Shown piece by piece: positions 10,374-23,207 of a stretch of DNA of 64,000 bases (its first letter is position 1; every line of letters begins with the position of its first letter). The DNA lies in the NCBI GenBank assembly GCA_019022495.1, contig JAFEKR010000018.1, positions 124,001 to 188,000 on the forward strand, in the 5' to 3' direction. Origin of the DNA: Epichloe hybrida. Lineage: Eukaryota > Ascomycota > Sordariomycetes > Hypocreales > Clavicipitaceae. Below the pieces are notes generated by a model, which did no database searches, had not been told where the DNA came from, and saw only the letters and a list, made by a program, of their open reading frames with translations. The position numbers and the translations under genes were made by a program.

Positions 10374-13300
10374 CTAGTAGTCTCTCTTTTTCCTTTGTGG
10401 CTAAAGAGCTTAAAAACGTAATAAAAATTAGATTAAAGGAAAGTATATACTAGTGAATCCCTTAATAGGAATCCGCTGCTTTAATTGGCCATTATGGCAT
10501 TGGTTAATTAAATTAATCCGTTAGTCCTTGCCTAAGCTCCTATCCCTTAATATTATAAGTCTCTTTACCTATCCCTTAACACGAATTATTAATTCGTTTG
10601 AATTAATTAAAGAGGAAAGTAATGAATTTAGTAATGCTTTTGTTATTGTATTTGCTAGATTGTTGTTACTATTAATCTATCTGACTTTATAGATCTCATG
10701 CCTTTTATATAATTAATAAAGAGCTATAATATTAATCATTAGTCTTTTCTCCTTTGTGGTTCCTAGCTTTATAAGACATTTATATAATGAAAAAAATTAG
10801 TATAAAGAATCATAGGAATTCAAGGCATCTTTAATTAATCCGTGATTTAATGTAAAGTTATGGAAATTGCGTAGGTAATGTTTATGCCTTAAACTATGCT
10901 ATATAACTTAGAGGTAAGCGTGCTATAAGTAACTCTCTTACTCTTTATTAAGCTATATGTAATAATATTACCTTTTATAATAAAGGTATTGTTATCTTGC
11001 ATTATCTTGTTGCTAATTATAATTACGTATCTAATCTGTGAGCTTAGATCCTTATTGTTAGTAAGTAATTTATTTACAAACATAAAGAGCTTTGCCTTCT
11101 TAAGAACTAAAGGAATATATTATAGTCTGTGTTATTAATTCTTAATTTACTATTTAAGGCGTTTATTAAGGCATGTAATATCTTCCCTAGAGGGTTCTTA
11201 GTGTTAAGCTATAATTAATAGGTTATAGGAAGCTTCTAGTTAATATATAGTTATAATATAGCTTCCTTAGGCTTATTGTTCTATGTAGTCTTGCTTTACT
11301 ATTAGGGATTAAGGATTAACTTCCTTAATCTTCTAACTCTAGCCTTTCTAGGTTAATATTAGCGAGTTATTAGTGTTTTAGGTTAAGATATAACCATTAA
11401 AGATAAGGGGATTCTTAGTGGTTAATTGTTACTTTTCTTTAGCTATGAAATTAGCCTTCTAAAGCTCTTTCTCTTCTTTTTAGAAGAAGTTATTATTACT
11501 TAGGCCTAATATATTATTAGTTTACATTCTAATAATACTAAAGAGATTCTTATTATTTAGGGCTGTAATTAATAAGCAGGGATTATAAGTTAACGTTATT
11601 ATATTAAGGTTATCCCTGTGGTAATAGAAGTATGTTACCTACTAGTAGGTTCCGGCCTCTATAATCCTATAAAGAGGTTTAATTAATTTAATTACAGTCC
11701 CTTCTAGGAAGAGGTGTGTAATCTGCTTTAGGATCCTCATAATAATTAGCCTTATTAGCATTATGTGCGATTAAGTGTAAGCTTACGTAATATCGCGAAT
11801 CCAAAGGTAAATACCTTTTCTTCTTAATAATAAAGCAATAGCTATAATTAGTTATTAGCTCGCACGTTGTATTATTAGCGATTGCGTTAGGATAAATTCC
11901 TTTCCTTTATTATTATAGCCTTATATAACGAGACAAGATTTCTCGTATAGTAAGTCTATTCCTTTGCCTTTGATCTCTCTGACTATATAAGAATCGAAGA
12001 TTCTATGACCTCTGTGCTTCGCTAGGTTATACTTAACGAATTTGAATATATTACAAGCTTATAAAGCATTAATCTTAGCTTAATTAGATTGCTTAAAGGG
12101 TTTTCCTAGGGTTATAATCTTCCCTTCTTAGCGGAGTTAAAGAGCGAGGTTCTAATTAGCCTCTTCCTTTACTATAAGGAATACTATATTTAGCATCCCT
12201 TTAGCTATAGCTTCTTAAATAAAGGCCTTCTCCTAATCTTTATTTATAAGTATATAAAGCTAAATTAAGCTAATATTCTTCTTAGGGCTATAAGGTTTTC
12301 TTTTCCTTACTTTTATTCCTTTAGGGTAAGGCAGCGAATCTTTAACTTAATAGCTTCCCTTCAGGGCCTTCTAAGCTTTATAAGCCTCCCCTTTAGACTC
12401 TTCTATACTTATAAATTAGATAGTAAAGGCCTTTCTTAGTCTCCTTTATTTTCTCTTAGCTAGTACCTATAGCTCTTTACTTTCTTCTATTAGGGAATCT
12501 CTTTTAGTAGTAAGTTAGTTATATAGTTACTTCTTCCTTTATATTATTAGGCTCTATCTCTTACTACTCTAGTCCCTCTATAATACATAGGTCTTTATAG
12601 TAAGGCTTTATTACTATAAAGCGGAACTTTACTAGGCTATAGGGTATATTAACTATATAAGTCTCTTTATTAGTAGTAAGTAGCTTATAAGGGCTATACT
12701 AGCTACCCTTCTCTCTTTACACACGTATATTAGCCTATAGGGGTAGCTAATATATAGGCACTATATTAGGGCTATTCTAGGCTTTAAGGGCATTATAGAC
12801 CTACTATAAAGCTAGATAGTAGCGGACTTTATTAGTAGCTTTATAAATTACTTTAGTATATTAAATAATAGAGACGCTTAGTAATAACTTATCTGTTATT
12901 TATAAGTAGCCTCCGAAGACTAGTAGGGTTAGGATAATACTATTTAGGCCTATAGAGTTATTAATCGCTTTAATAGCTATTTAAAGGCATTGCTCTAGCA
13001 TAAGTTCCGCCCTAATTAAGTCTATAATAATATTATAAGCTTAGCATAGAGGTTCGTAATATCTCTTAACCTTTCTAATACTATTATAGGCTTTAATTAG
13101 CATCTTATTAGTCTTAATTAATATTAGTTAAGTATAGTGCTTAAACTTAGCGGAAGTAAAGTTATTACTAGCGTTATATATAATCTATTCTAGAGGTCTA
13201 AGATAAGTGTTAATCTAATATTCGCAAATAGTATCCTAGATATCTTAAGCCTTTTGCTTCCTTAGATTAAGGAATCAGGCTACCTAGAATAATGTTACTA

Positions 13301-15403
13301 AATTAATAATGTAAAGTACTAGTTAGCTATTAATTTATATAATATTAATAATAATCTTATAGTTAAATTCGTAGTTATCTTTGATTATAAACTTAAATTA
13401 ACTAGGGGCCTTTCTATGTATCTAGTAATAGTAGCAGACTTTAGTTAATTCCTTAATTACCTAGCTTTTAACTTTAAAACTAGCTTAGTAAAGGATCTTT
13501 ATAAGTTATTAAATAGAAGGGTAACTAAGTTAATAATATAATTAACAAATATCTCCTTCTAAAAGGTAGAAGGTAACTATTTCTCTTGCTTCTAGTAACT
13601 ACTAAGGATAGCCCTATTATTATATAATAGGTATAGTCTTATTACCTTAGATAAGTACATTAGCAAGGTTATTAATCTTAACTTGTATTTTATCCATATT
13701 AGTAATTAAGAAAAGAAAGGGGGTAGCTATGTTAAGGATATAGAATTCAAGCTCTCTAAGTTCTATAGGTATATAAAGGATTCCTCTTATAACTACTAAT
13801 CTAGTGCTAAATATAATAATTTAGGGTTTATAGGGGGTTACCTTTAATAAAGGTATTAATCTTAATAGAGCCTTTACTTATGCCTCTCCTATAGTTAACT
13901 TTCCTATAGCGCTAGTATTAGGTATAATCCCTCTAAAGACCTCTTTAAAATAGCGTTCTTTAAAGATATAGCAAATTAAGCCTTTATTACACTCTTATAG
14001 CTTATAAAGCTCTTACCTAAGGAATGTGTATTAGAAAGCTTAATTATTTAAGGTTATAAGAATATTAACATTAGCGGCGTTATAGTTAGTCTATAATCCG
14101 GAGTAAAAGAATTATATAATACTTAGATATACTATTAATAGTAGCTCCTTAATATTATTATTATTATCTTTAGCTTCTATATAAGCTATAAGATATACTT
14201 CCTAATTCTTACCTAAGCCTTTATTAGGCTTATTATTATTTTACCCTTTATAGGAGGCAAGGAATACCTAGAATCTCTTCTCTAAAGGGGGTGTATAATA
14301 TATTTTACTAGCCTACTAGTAGTCTTTCTTCTTTTAATATTCTTTAGTAAAGTAATTAGAGAACTAGTAGCCACTCTTACTACACATAAAGTAGCGCTTA
14401 GTGCTTAGCCTAGGGCTTTGCCTATAATAGCTTCCTCCACCGTGGGATTATTATCCATACTAATAATTAGTAAACATAGCCTCTAGAGAGTCTCCTTATT
14501 AGTACTAAAGGTATTAGGAGGACTTCTTATTTAATACTATAATAGTGATTACCTTATAGAGGTCTCTAGTAAGACTTTTAAAGCCTATGGAGTGTATATA
14601 TTCCACTATCTAATATTTAGGCATACTAGCTATAGCGTTTAAGGCTTACTTATAGAGTTTAGTATCAACTATCTTAGTAAGGTATAGGCCTCTATGGATT
14701 TTCTTAAGGGTTAATAATATAATCTTAAGGCACTTAAGCTTACTTTTATTAGGGTTTTTCTTAATTATGCTCTTTAGCGTTATGCTACTTTACTTATAGT
14801 AATAGAATTACTAGTTACTTTCTATCTTAAAGCGCTAATAGATATAAGTAATTATCTCTTTATAGGAATAGTTATTCCTAAAGAGATAATTAAGGTAGTA
14901 TTACTTAGCATTACCTATTAATATAATAGGGAAAGCCTTCTAATAATACGTTTAAGGAAGGTTAATTCTATTATACTTATTTTTAAAGAGCATAATCTTT
15001 AGTGTTAAGAAGTTATATAGCTTTTCACTATAGCGGTCGCTATCCTTATATATCTTTATAAGCTCCGAGATTTTCTTTGTAATTTAATCTTCAGAGGGGA
15101 ATTGCTATAAAGATATAATTTGTTATAAATGATAGTCCACTAGTTATTCTTAATAATAATTATCTAGATAGAGCTATTAATATAATAGGGATTATCATAG
15201 GGGTTCTTATAAGGGTTTAAGTAATCTCTAGGGTTAGGGAAGGTTAATTTCTAGGGTAGGTTATTAGGGCTATTAATATTAAGGTTCTAGGGGTTTAGAA
15301 GATTATAGTCTTTCTTATAATCTTTCCTATAACCAAAGGGGCATTAAGGTTTAATAAAGCACTTCCTTAAGTAATACTAGGATTAAATATCCTAGGCCTT
15401 ACC
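10117..15403 (-). mobile_element. RIP-degraded Ty1/copia retrotransposon on the minus strand
   Basis: The minus strand, with stops ignored, carries the copia gene order. There is a gag zinc-knuckle remnant near 14,370-14,400 (YFMCSKSGY) and a protease-region block with YFKEVFRGIIPNTS near 13,920-13,965. Integrase follows at about 12,600-13,500 (AYNSIRKVKRYYEPL, ILTLLVFGGY), reverse transcriptase near 11,640-12,150 (IRDI-stop-AYT, KPLYRIIEAGTY), and RNase H at about 10,570-11,083 (KSKRVTYSTLTSKLYS). Integrase before reverse transcriptase separates copia from gypsy. A 64-codon RNase H fragment is the only open frame. The 3' LTR is at 10117-10373; the 5' LTR is missing, the element being cut at 15404. 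RIP is clear but less complete than in the gypsy copies. Confidence 0.8.
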
Positions 15404-15882
15404 CAGAGCTTTGCACTACACTACACTACATTGTGTAGTATTTGTAGTGTAGTGTAGTATACTACATTGTGTAGTATTTGTAGTGTAGTGTAGTATACTA
15501 CACTACACTACATACTACACTACACTACACACTACACTACAAGAGATTTTTTTTACTACACTACACTACATGTAGTATTTTGTAGTATTTGTAGTATTTA
15601 TGATTTTTATGAATATAATTACTTATAATTACTTATAATAGCTTATAATAGCTTATAATAGCTTATAATAGCTTATAATAGCTTATAATAGCTTATAATA
15701 GCTTATAATAGCTTATAATAGCTTATAATAGCTTATAATAGCTTATAATAGCAGCTTATAATAGCTTATAATAGCTTATAATAGCTTATAATAGCTTATA
15801 ATAGCTTATAATAGCTTATAATAGCTTATAATAGCTTATAATAGCTTATAATAGCTTATAATAGCTTATAATAGCTTATAAT
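15404..15882. mobile_element. Fragment of a hAT-like element end with expanded satellite
   Basis: It begins CAGAGCTTTGCACTACACTAC, the reverse complement of the right end of the element at 5442-7314, and repeats its layout: subterminal CTACACTACA arrays with GTAGTGTAGTATACTAC palindromes, then a GTAGTATTTGTAGTATT section, then the 10-bp satellite. It stops exactly where the second hAT-like element starts. No partner end and no target duplication were found (GCCTTACC on the left), so it is a truncated copy. Confidence 0.75.
15640..15882 (+). repeat. 10-bp satellite, 24 copies
   Basis: AGCTTATAAT is repeated 24 times without a mismatch, interrupted once by an extra AGC near 15,751. The corresponding place in the intact element (about 7020-7140, opposite strand) holds roughly a dozen imperfect units, so the array expanded here. 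Confidence 0.9.
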
Positions 15883-17699
15883 CAGAGCATGTAATGTAAT
15901 GTAATGTAATGTAATATTTGGGGTTTGGATGTAATGTGTAATGTAATGTAATGTAATGTAATGTAATGTGTAATTATTACATATTACATTACATTACATT
16001 ACAAACATTACAAATGTAATGTTAGGGGAAAATAAAAGTGGGGTATATTGAGATCTTATAATATTATATAGATTTTTCTTTATTAAGTTAATATTAGCAT
16101 TAATTTAATTACTATTTTAGTTTATTTACTATAAATTATTTAAGTTTCCTTCGTTTTAGATTATTAGTTATATATTAGGGTATAGGGTATATTATATAGG
16201 TTCAAGAGAATAATAGAAATCCTTGAATTTCTTTTTATATTATAAGATTTTAAAATACTAATAAATCTAATTTCTAAGATTTAATATTATATTATTTAAC
16301 CTAAGTGGTTATTTTACTAAATAATACCCTATATATACTTTTAAATTTAATATAAAATAATATATTATAAGTCTAAATAAATATATTAAGGACTAATATA
16401 AGGATCTTTAAGAAGCCTATATTATTTAAAGTTAATTAATTTAAAATAAAATATAAAATCTATTTATTCAGAATTAATAAATAAATATTATACTTTTAAA
16501 AAATAAAAGTTTCTTTTTTTTTAGTAAAGGTAATTAAAAAGCTAGTAAGTTATTTAGGTTTATAAGAATTTAAAGCTATAAAATAATAATATAGTGTATT
16601 TAAGGTATAAATAAAAATTAAGTATAAAAATAAGGTTTATTTATAATATAATTAACTTTTTTATAGCTTATTTACCTAGTTATATATAGTTTTCTTTTAA
16701 AAAAGAGGTATTTTCTAAAGTAACTTTAAAAGTAAGTATTACTAAATAGTATAACTTATTTATAGCTTATTTGCTTAGATATTTATAATTTTTTTTTAAA
16801 AAGAAAGTATATATAAAAGTGGGTCTAAAGTGGGTTTTACTAATAAGAGTATTAACTTCTTTATAGCTTATTTACTTAGATATATATAATTTTCTATTAA
16901 AAAGATAGTATACTTAAAAGTGGATTTAAAGTGGGTCTTACTAATTATAGTATAAACTTCTTAATAGCTTATTTACTAAGATATTTATGATTTTCTCTTA
17001 AAAAGATAGTATACTTAAAAGTGGATCTAAAGTGAGTCTTACTAATAATAGTATTAACTTCTTTATAGCTTATTTGCTTAGATATATATGATTTTTTATT
17101 AAAAAGAAAGTATACTTAAAAGTGGATCTAAGGTGGGTCTTACTAATTATAGTATTAACTTCTTAATAGCTTATTTGCTAAGATATTTATGATTTTCTCT
17201 TAAAAAGATAGTATACTTAAAAGTGGGTCTAAAGTGGGTCTTACTAATAATAATATTAACTTCTTTATAGCTTATTTGCTTAGATATATATGATTTTTTA
17301 TTAAAAAGAAAGTATACTTAAAAGTAGGTTTAAAGTAAGCCTTATGAATTATAGTACTTACTTCTTTATAGCTTATTTACTTAAATATATATGATTTTCT
17401 ATTAAAATAAGTATACTTAAAAGTAAGTTTTTAATATTTTTCTAAGAAATAAGCTTAAAAAGTAAGTTTTATTAGTTTTATAAGTTCTAATTAAGATTAG
17501 TATAGTAATTTAACCTTAATCTATATTTTAAGAAACCTAATATATACTTTTCTAATTATTTAAGTTATTTCTTACTATTAATTTCTAATTACTTTACCTA
17601 AATATTAAAAAATAAAAATTAATTACATTTAATTACATGTAATGTAATGTAATGTGTGAAAGGGGGGTGTAATGTAATATAATGTAATGTGATGCTCTG
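15883..17699. mobile_element. hAT-like non-autonomous element 2 (1.82 kb)
   Basis: It begins CAGAGCATGTAATG and ends GTGATGCTCTG, giving 8-bp terminal inverted repeats CAGAGCAT. Both ends carry direct arrays of GTAATG, where element 1 has GTAGTG. Internally it is collinear with element 1: a related AT-rich left segment (TAGATTTTTCTT and AATATTAGC in both) and about eight ~101-bp units at 16728-17440. No coding frame exists. Flanking 8-mers are CTTATAAT and TAGATAAT, which share only the last five bases; the left flank lies inside a satellite that may have changed since insertion. The hAT assignment rests on similarity to element 1. Confidence 0.75.
16728..17440 (+). repeat. ~101-bp tandem array inside hAT-like element 2
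   Basis: Units start with AAAAGT at 16728, 16815, 16916, 17017, 17118, 17219, 17320 and 17419. Each has a doubled AAAGTGGGTCT-type motif, a TTACTAAT segment, CTTTATAGCTTATTT and ATTAAAAAGA. Adjacent units alternate between two subtypes (TTGCTTAGATATATATGATTTTT and TTGCTAAGATATTTATGATTTT), as if a two-unit block had duplicated. Confidence 0.8.
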
Positions 17700-18070
17700 T
17701 AGATAATTACTAATAAAAGGGCTACTTTAAATTAAAGCTTAAATTTAGTAAGTAATAGATAAAATATAAGATTAGGGTAAAGTTAAGGGGGTAAAGAAGG
17801 TAAGAAAATAGCTAGTAATAAGGGGTTTTAAAAAAGGTAGCTAGTGTATTTAAGGGTAGGACTAGAGTAAAGTAAGGCGCTTACTACACTAAAGATTTTT
17901 TTACTTTATATAGTAAAGATATAACCCTGCCTAGTAACCTACTAGCTTTACTAGGCTACCTATATTACCTTACTAGGTTTTTCTATAGTAACTACTTAAT
18001 AAGGGTCTAGTATTAATATATACTTACTTTTTTTTATAGGAGAAGGAAGGGGGGGATAAGTATAGGGGTA
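17700..18070. other. AT-rich remnant ending in a purine tract
   Basis: I recognise no gene here. The last 70 bases hold the purine-rich run GAGAAGGAAGGGGGGG at about 18,040-18,055, shortly before the LTR at 18071. The stretch is therefore probably the 3' untranslated end of the retrotransposon that owned that LTR. Confidence 0.4.
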
Positions 18071-18317
18071 TATTATAGACTTAAGCTATAAGCTTAGGTT
18101 AAGTCTAGCTCTAGGAAAGCTTTAGAAAGGCTCTAGAAAGTATATACACTTTAGGCGAAGAGGTTAGGGCTTTACGTAAACTACGCACGGACCGCATATA
18201 AGGGGATATATATTTGGATGCTATGTAATATTTAGTAGAGTTCTTCTTTCCTTCTGTAAGAATAATATTCTTATTCTAAACGCTTATACGCAGTAGCCAT
18301 AAGGCTAGTTCCTAACA
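18071..18317 (+). repeat. LTR of the second gypsy-like family, copy 2 (~247 bp)
   Basis: It is collinear with 2990-3235 and shares the ACGGACCGCATATAAGGGG core and the end GGCTAGTTCCTAACA. The start is TATTATAGAC where copy 1 has TGTTATGGAC, both changes being RIP-type. An upstream purine tract suggests a 3' LTR of a plus-strand element. Confidence 0.7.
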
Positions 18318-18411
18318 GGTCCTTCCTTTTTTATAGAAGGGAAGTCTTCTGTATTTGCACACAAAGTGACCTAAAAGGAATCTATAGTAATAGAGCTAGG
18401 CTTATAACCTA

Positions 18412-19234
18412 TTGAAATGTAGGGAACTAGTTGCTAGCTAGTAATAGCTATATAAGTGTAAGCTTTATAGTTAGGGACTAATAGGGCTATAACATTAAAT
18501 CAAATAACGTAACGTAACGGAAGGTTATAGTAGTTATTAACTAATAGAATTTAATTTAAATTACTTTTATAATATCTTATAGAGCAATAGAATTGATTTT
18601 AGATATATTATATAGGTAATACAGCTATTATTAGTTAAGAGAACTAGCTATCTAGCTAGTTAAAAAGATCTTCTTTCTCTTATAGACTTACTAACTATAT
18701 TAGAGAATCTAGGCCGCTAGCAGGGTCTTACAAGCTACTTTTGATTTTCCGTAAAATTTATGTATATATAAAAACTAAAAAATTAACTTACTACTATACT
18801 AGCTAGTAACCTATATGCACTAACTTTTAGTTAAAAAAATAACCTTATATAAAGAGAAAGCCTTATCTTTAAGCTTTAATTTACTATATATGAAACTTTT
18901 ATATAACCTCTAGATAAAGAGAAACTCGCTATTAAAGATAGCTATAGGGTAAGTTATGTGTAGGGTAACCTACTTACGTCACCCTAGCTTACGTTACCCT
19001 AGCTTACTTAATTACTAGTGGCGTGGTTATAGCTACACTTATAGCTATAACGTAATTAACTAATTAGTTACTTACACGGTTAGACATAGCTATTGATAGC
19101 TATAACGTAGCTATTAATAGCTACCTTCGCGACTGTTAACAGCTGTAGTGTAGCTATCATAGCTTATAATGCAAGCTAGTAATAAAAAGGTTCTTTAACT
19201 AGAAAAGAGCTAAAAATAAGTCTTATTTTTAACA
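18412..19234 (-). repeat. Unclassified 823-bp repeat, left copy
   Basis: This is an inverted copy, equal in length, of the repeat at 21354-22176. On this orientation it starts TTGAAATGTAGGG and ends CTTATTTTTAACA. Compared with the right copy it has lost many CpG/CpA-type sites (for example CAGCTGTTAACAGC versus TAGCTATTAATAGC), so it is the more heavily mutated partner. No duplication was found at its edges (TAACCTA and TATAATA). It separates the LTR at 18317 from the copia gag start. Confidence 0.7.
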
Positions 19235-21353
19235 TATAATATTCTTAATATTAAGCTCTTAACTTATTAAAGGAATTATAAGATACTAGGTATTATATAA
19301 GAATAGTTAGGCTATAGCTTTAAGTTTATACTAAAAGGAAAACCTCTTTAATACTTCCTAGAGAACCTTTTAGGCTAAAGAGACCCCTAAGATTTCCTAA
19401 CTCTTATTTATAGGATTAGTTAGAAGTTTAAGATAGATAATATGTATTAGAAGAACTATTTATTATAAGGAAAATTATATTTACTTATAATTATCTAAGA
19501 GAACCCTAATAAATTAAAGATTAAATGCTTTAAAGACCTTACAATAAAGCTTTTGAATTTATAAAGGGCAAATCCTTATAGATTATAGTTAGAATTAGAT
19601 CTCTATAGTTAGATTCTAAATGCTTATAAAGGAATCCTAGAATATAAGGCCTATATTATTAATTCTCCTATTAACCTCTAACGCTTTTATAAATGAATAA
19701 GGATATTAATTAGTAAATCTAAAGCCTTAATTAATTAATAGTAGTTCCCTATAGAAGCTAGTACTAAAGAATACTTTTAGACTAACTATAAGTATAATAG
19801 GAAAGGTAAGGAAGCCTAATATAGTTAATTTATATTAAAGAGCAAGCCTTACTACTTAAAAAAGTATTATATATATAGTAAAGAAGGTTATTAGTTAACT
19901 AAGCACTTAGATAAAGACTAGAAAAAGGTATTCTAATACTTTAAGAATCACTCCTACACAGACTTAATAGCTTCTTTATATAATATATTCCTAATATAGT
20001 ATAAAGATAATAATAATTTTAAATTAGCTTAAGATAATAATATTAACTAGTACCTAATAGAACTTGGTTTTAGTAAAGAAAATAATAATAGCTAAGTGCC
20101 TATAAGCTTTTTCACATATAGGACTACCTATAATAGCTATATAACCACTAAGATTCTTACTAGTAAAGTAATAATTTATACTCTAGCTAAGAAGGATTTA
20201 TTTAATCTTTAGGAACTAGATAAGGCACTAAGCATATTTATACTTAAAGGATAATATTTATTTAGGACCTTTAAAGGCATTATAGCTAATATAGGTACCG
20301 CAGGATATTTATTAGTAAGCTACCCTTAATTCTTAGCTTTATAAAGTATAATACTAACTATTATGCTTAATAAGTTAAATACTAGGAAAGCAAAGATTAA
20401 ATTTAGCCCTAGAGAACTAATTAAGGCACTAGGATTAATTAAAGTGCTAACTCTATTAAGAATTATTCTCTTTTAAGTAATTCTTATAAATACTCTCTTT
20501 CTCTTATGCCTTAATAATATAACTTACCTTAAGATTAATTTCTATATATTAAAGACCGTTTTATAGCAAGGGAATATTAAGGTTCCTATTATATGTAAAT
20601 TAGGGTATATGTAAATACTTCTTAATAAAGAAGAAAGTGTTACTTAGAGTTATCTCATAGAAATTAAGCTCTATTAATTATATTAACGCTTTAAACAGCC
20701 TTTAGTTTAATATCTTTATAATTTACTATATAAATTAGGGTATAAGGTTAAGTTTAAAGCTATTAAGAAGCTAACTAAGGTTTGCTAGTAATACTAATTA
20801 CACGCGGATAGCTTACATTAATTTAAATTCACTCTTTAGGATAAATATACCTATAATTACGAAATTATTATAGATATTATATATATTAATAGTAACCACC
20901 TTATTCTATAAGTTATTAATACAGCTATATCCTTTAATATAGCTAGATTTATTCAGGATATCTCTATAAAGACTATATAGAAAGCACTCTATCTTTACTA
21001 GATTAATATCTATCTAGGCCCCCTAGATTTAATTATTATAAACACTAGAATAACCTTTAGAGGCAAGGAATTTAAGTAGCTTACGTTATTAATAGCAATT
21101 AAGATTAAAGATATCCCTATTAAGGCTTACTATAGCATTAGTAAGGTTAAGTAATATTATAAGCTACTTTAAAAAGCCTATAATATTATTAGATAAGAAT
21201 GCCTAATAACACTAGAGCCTATAGCGTTACAAATAGTAGTTAAAGCTATACATAACACTACAGAATTAAATAGTCTTATACTAATAGTTCTTATTTTTAG
21301 CGTATATCCTTATATAGTTAAGAAATTACGGTATTACCTCTATCACTAGATAT

Positions 21354-22176
21354 TGTTAAAAATAAGACTTATTTTTAGCCCTTTTCTAGTTAAAGAACCT
21401 TCTTATTACTAGCTTGCTTTGCAAGTCTGATAGCTGCACTACAGCTATCAACGGTCGCGAGGGCAGCTATCAATAGCTGCGTCGCAGCTGTTAACAGCTG
21501 CGACTAACTGTGTGAATAACTAATTAGTTAATTACGTTGTGGCTATAAGTGTGGCTATAACCACGCCACTAGTAATTAGGTAAGCTAGGGTAACGTAAGC
21601 TAGGGTGACGTAAGCAGGTTACCCTATATATAACTTACCCTATAGCTATCTTTAATAACGATTTTCTCTTTATCTAGAGGTTATATAAAAGTTTCATATA
21701 TAGCAAATTAAAGCTTAAAGATAGGGCTTTCTTTTTATATAAGATTATTTTTTAGACTAAAAGTTAGTGCATACGGGTTACTAGCTAGTATAGTAGTGAG
21801 TTAATTTTTTTGGTTTTTATATATAAATAAATTTTACAGAAAATTAAAAGTAGCCTATAAGACCCCGTTAGCGGCCTAAATCCACCAATATAGTTAGTAG
21901 GTCTATAAGAGAAAGAAAATCTTTTTAACAAGCTAGATAGCTAGTCCTCTTAACTAACAATAGCCGCATTACCTATACAACGTATCTAAAATCAATTCTA
22001 TTACTTTATAAGATATTATAAAAGTAATTTAAATTAAATTCTATTAGTTAATAACTGCTATAACCTTCTGTTACGTTACGTTAATTAATTTAACGTTGCA
22101 GCCCTATCGGTCCCTGACCGTAGAGCTTGCACCCGTATAGCTGTTGCCAGCTAGCAACTAGCTCCCTACATTTCAA
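21354..22176 (+). repeat. Unclassified 823-bp repeat, right copy, inserted in copia integrase
   Basis: It is flanked by a 7-bp direct repeat TAGATAT (21347-21353 and 22177-22183) and splits the copia integrase. It starts TGTTAAAAATAAGACTT, whose AAAAATAAG and CTTATTTTT arms form a hairpin with one base between them, and ends CTACATTTCAA. The ends are not inverted repeats of each other. It contains palindromes such as CAGCTGTTAACAGCTG and no coding frame. Ordinary CA/TG content is largely kept, unlike the copia around it. LTR, TIR and SINE signatures do not fit fully, so I leave it unclassified. Confidence 0.75.
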
Positions 22177-23207
22177 TAGATATCATATAATAAGCCCTTA
22201 TAATCTAACTAGTAATAAAGGAAGTTAAGCGTATTTATACCTAATAGAAGGTTAGTAATACCCTTACTATAAGTAATAGTTCTAATACCTCTATAACCAT
22301 TAGCCTCCTACTAGGATTACTTATATATATATAGCGTAAAGGTAAAGGATAAAGAAAACCCTATAAGCTATTAGCTATAGAAAGTAAAACTTACACTCTT
22401 AAGCTCCCTTAAGGCCCTAAAGCTTTTAGATTAACCTCTATTAGGCCTTTTTATAAAAATCCTAATAAAGAGAGACCTCCTAAGAGCGTAAAGAACTAAG
22501 ACGCCTCCCTATAACCTATAGCTACCCCTCCTATTAATCCCCTAAGGTAAGGACCTAGAAGACCTTAAAAGAACCCTCCTATTATTATATCTAATATTAA
22601 TTATATAGATTAAATAAAAGATAAGACTAATGTCTTTCTATTAGCTAAGGAAAGCTCTAATCTTAAGCTTATAATTTAATTACATAAGGAAGGAATTATT
22701 AAGACCCCTAGTAAACCCTTTAAGCTATTTACTAAAGCTAAAATTAATACTCTAATTAAATAAGGCGTGTTTAAATTTATTAAATATAATTAAAGAAAAC
22801 ATAGTAAAACTTAAATTTTTAATTCCTATATTATTAATAAAGCAAAGGGCAAGATAACGAATCTATATAAGAAGTTAAGGCTTATAATCTAAGGTTATAG
22901 TAATAAAGAGAAGCTAGTAATCCTTACATAAGCCCTAATAATCTAATAAGCTAGCTAGCGATTAATCCTTGTAATAACACTTACGTTATTATTACTAGGC
23001 CTTATCCTCTAGCTTTATAATATTATATAGGCTTATATATAAGCATAAACGCTTCTTAGATATATAATTCTAGCCTAAATCCCTATCTAAATCCATTACC
23101 TATACCTTATAGGTATAATAATATAAGTAATTAAGCCTCTATATAGTATTATAGAAGCTAGCACCTACTAGTAAGTAATATATTATTATTACTATAGAGA
23201 AATACTC

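Noticed and set aside
15404..17699. One composite transposon from CAGAGCTTTG (15404) to GCTCTG (17699)
   Set aside because: The flanking 8-mers GCCTTACC and TAGATAAT do not match, and 15883 starts a complete second element of its own.
18412..22176. A single 3.8-kb transposon with 823-bp terminal inverted repeats carrying copia genes
   Set aside because: The copia frame continues past the right copy and that copy has its own 7-bp duplication, so the repeats are independent insertions.
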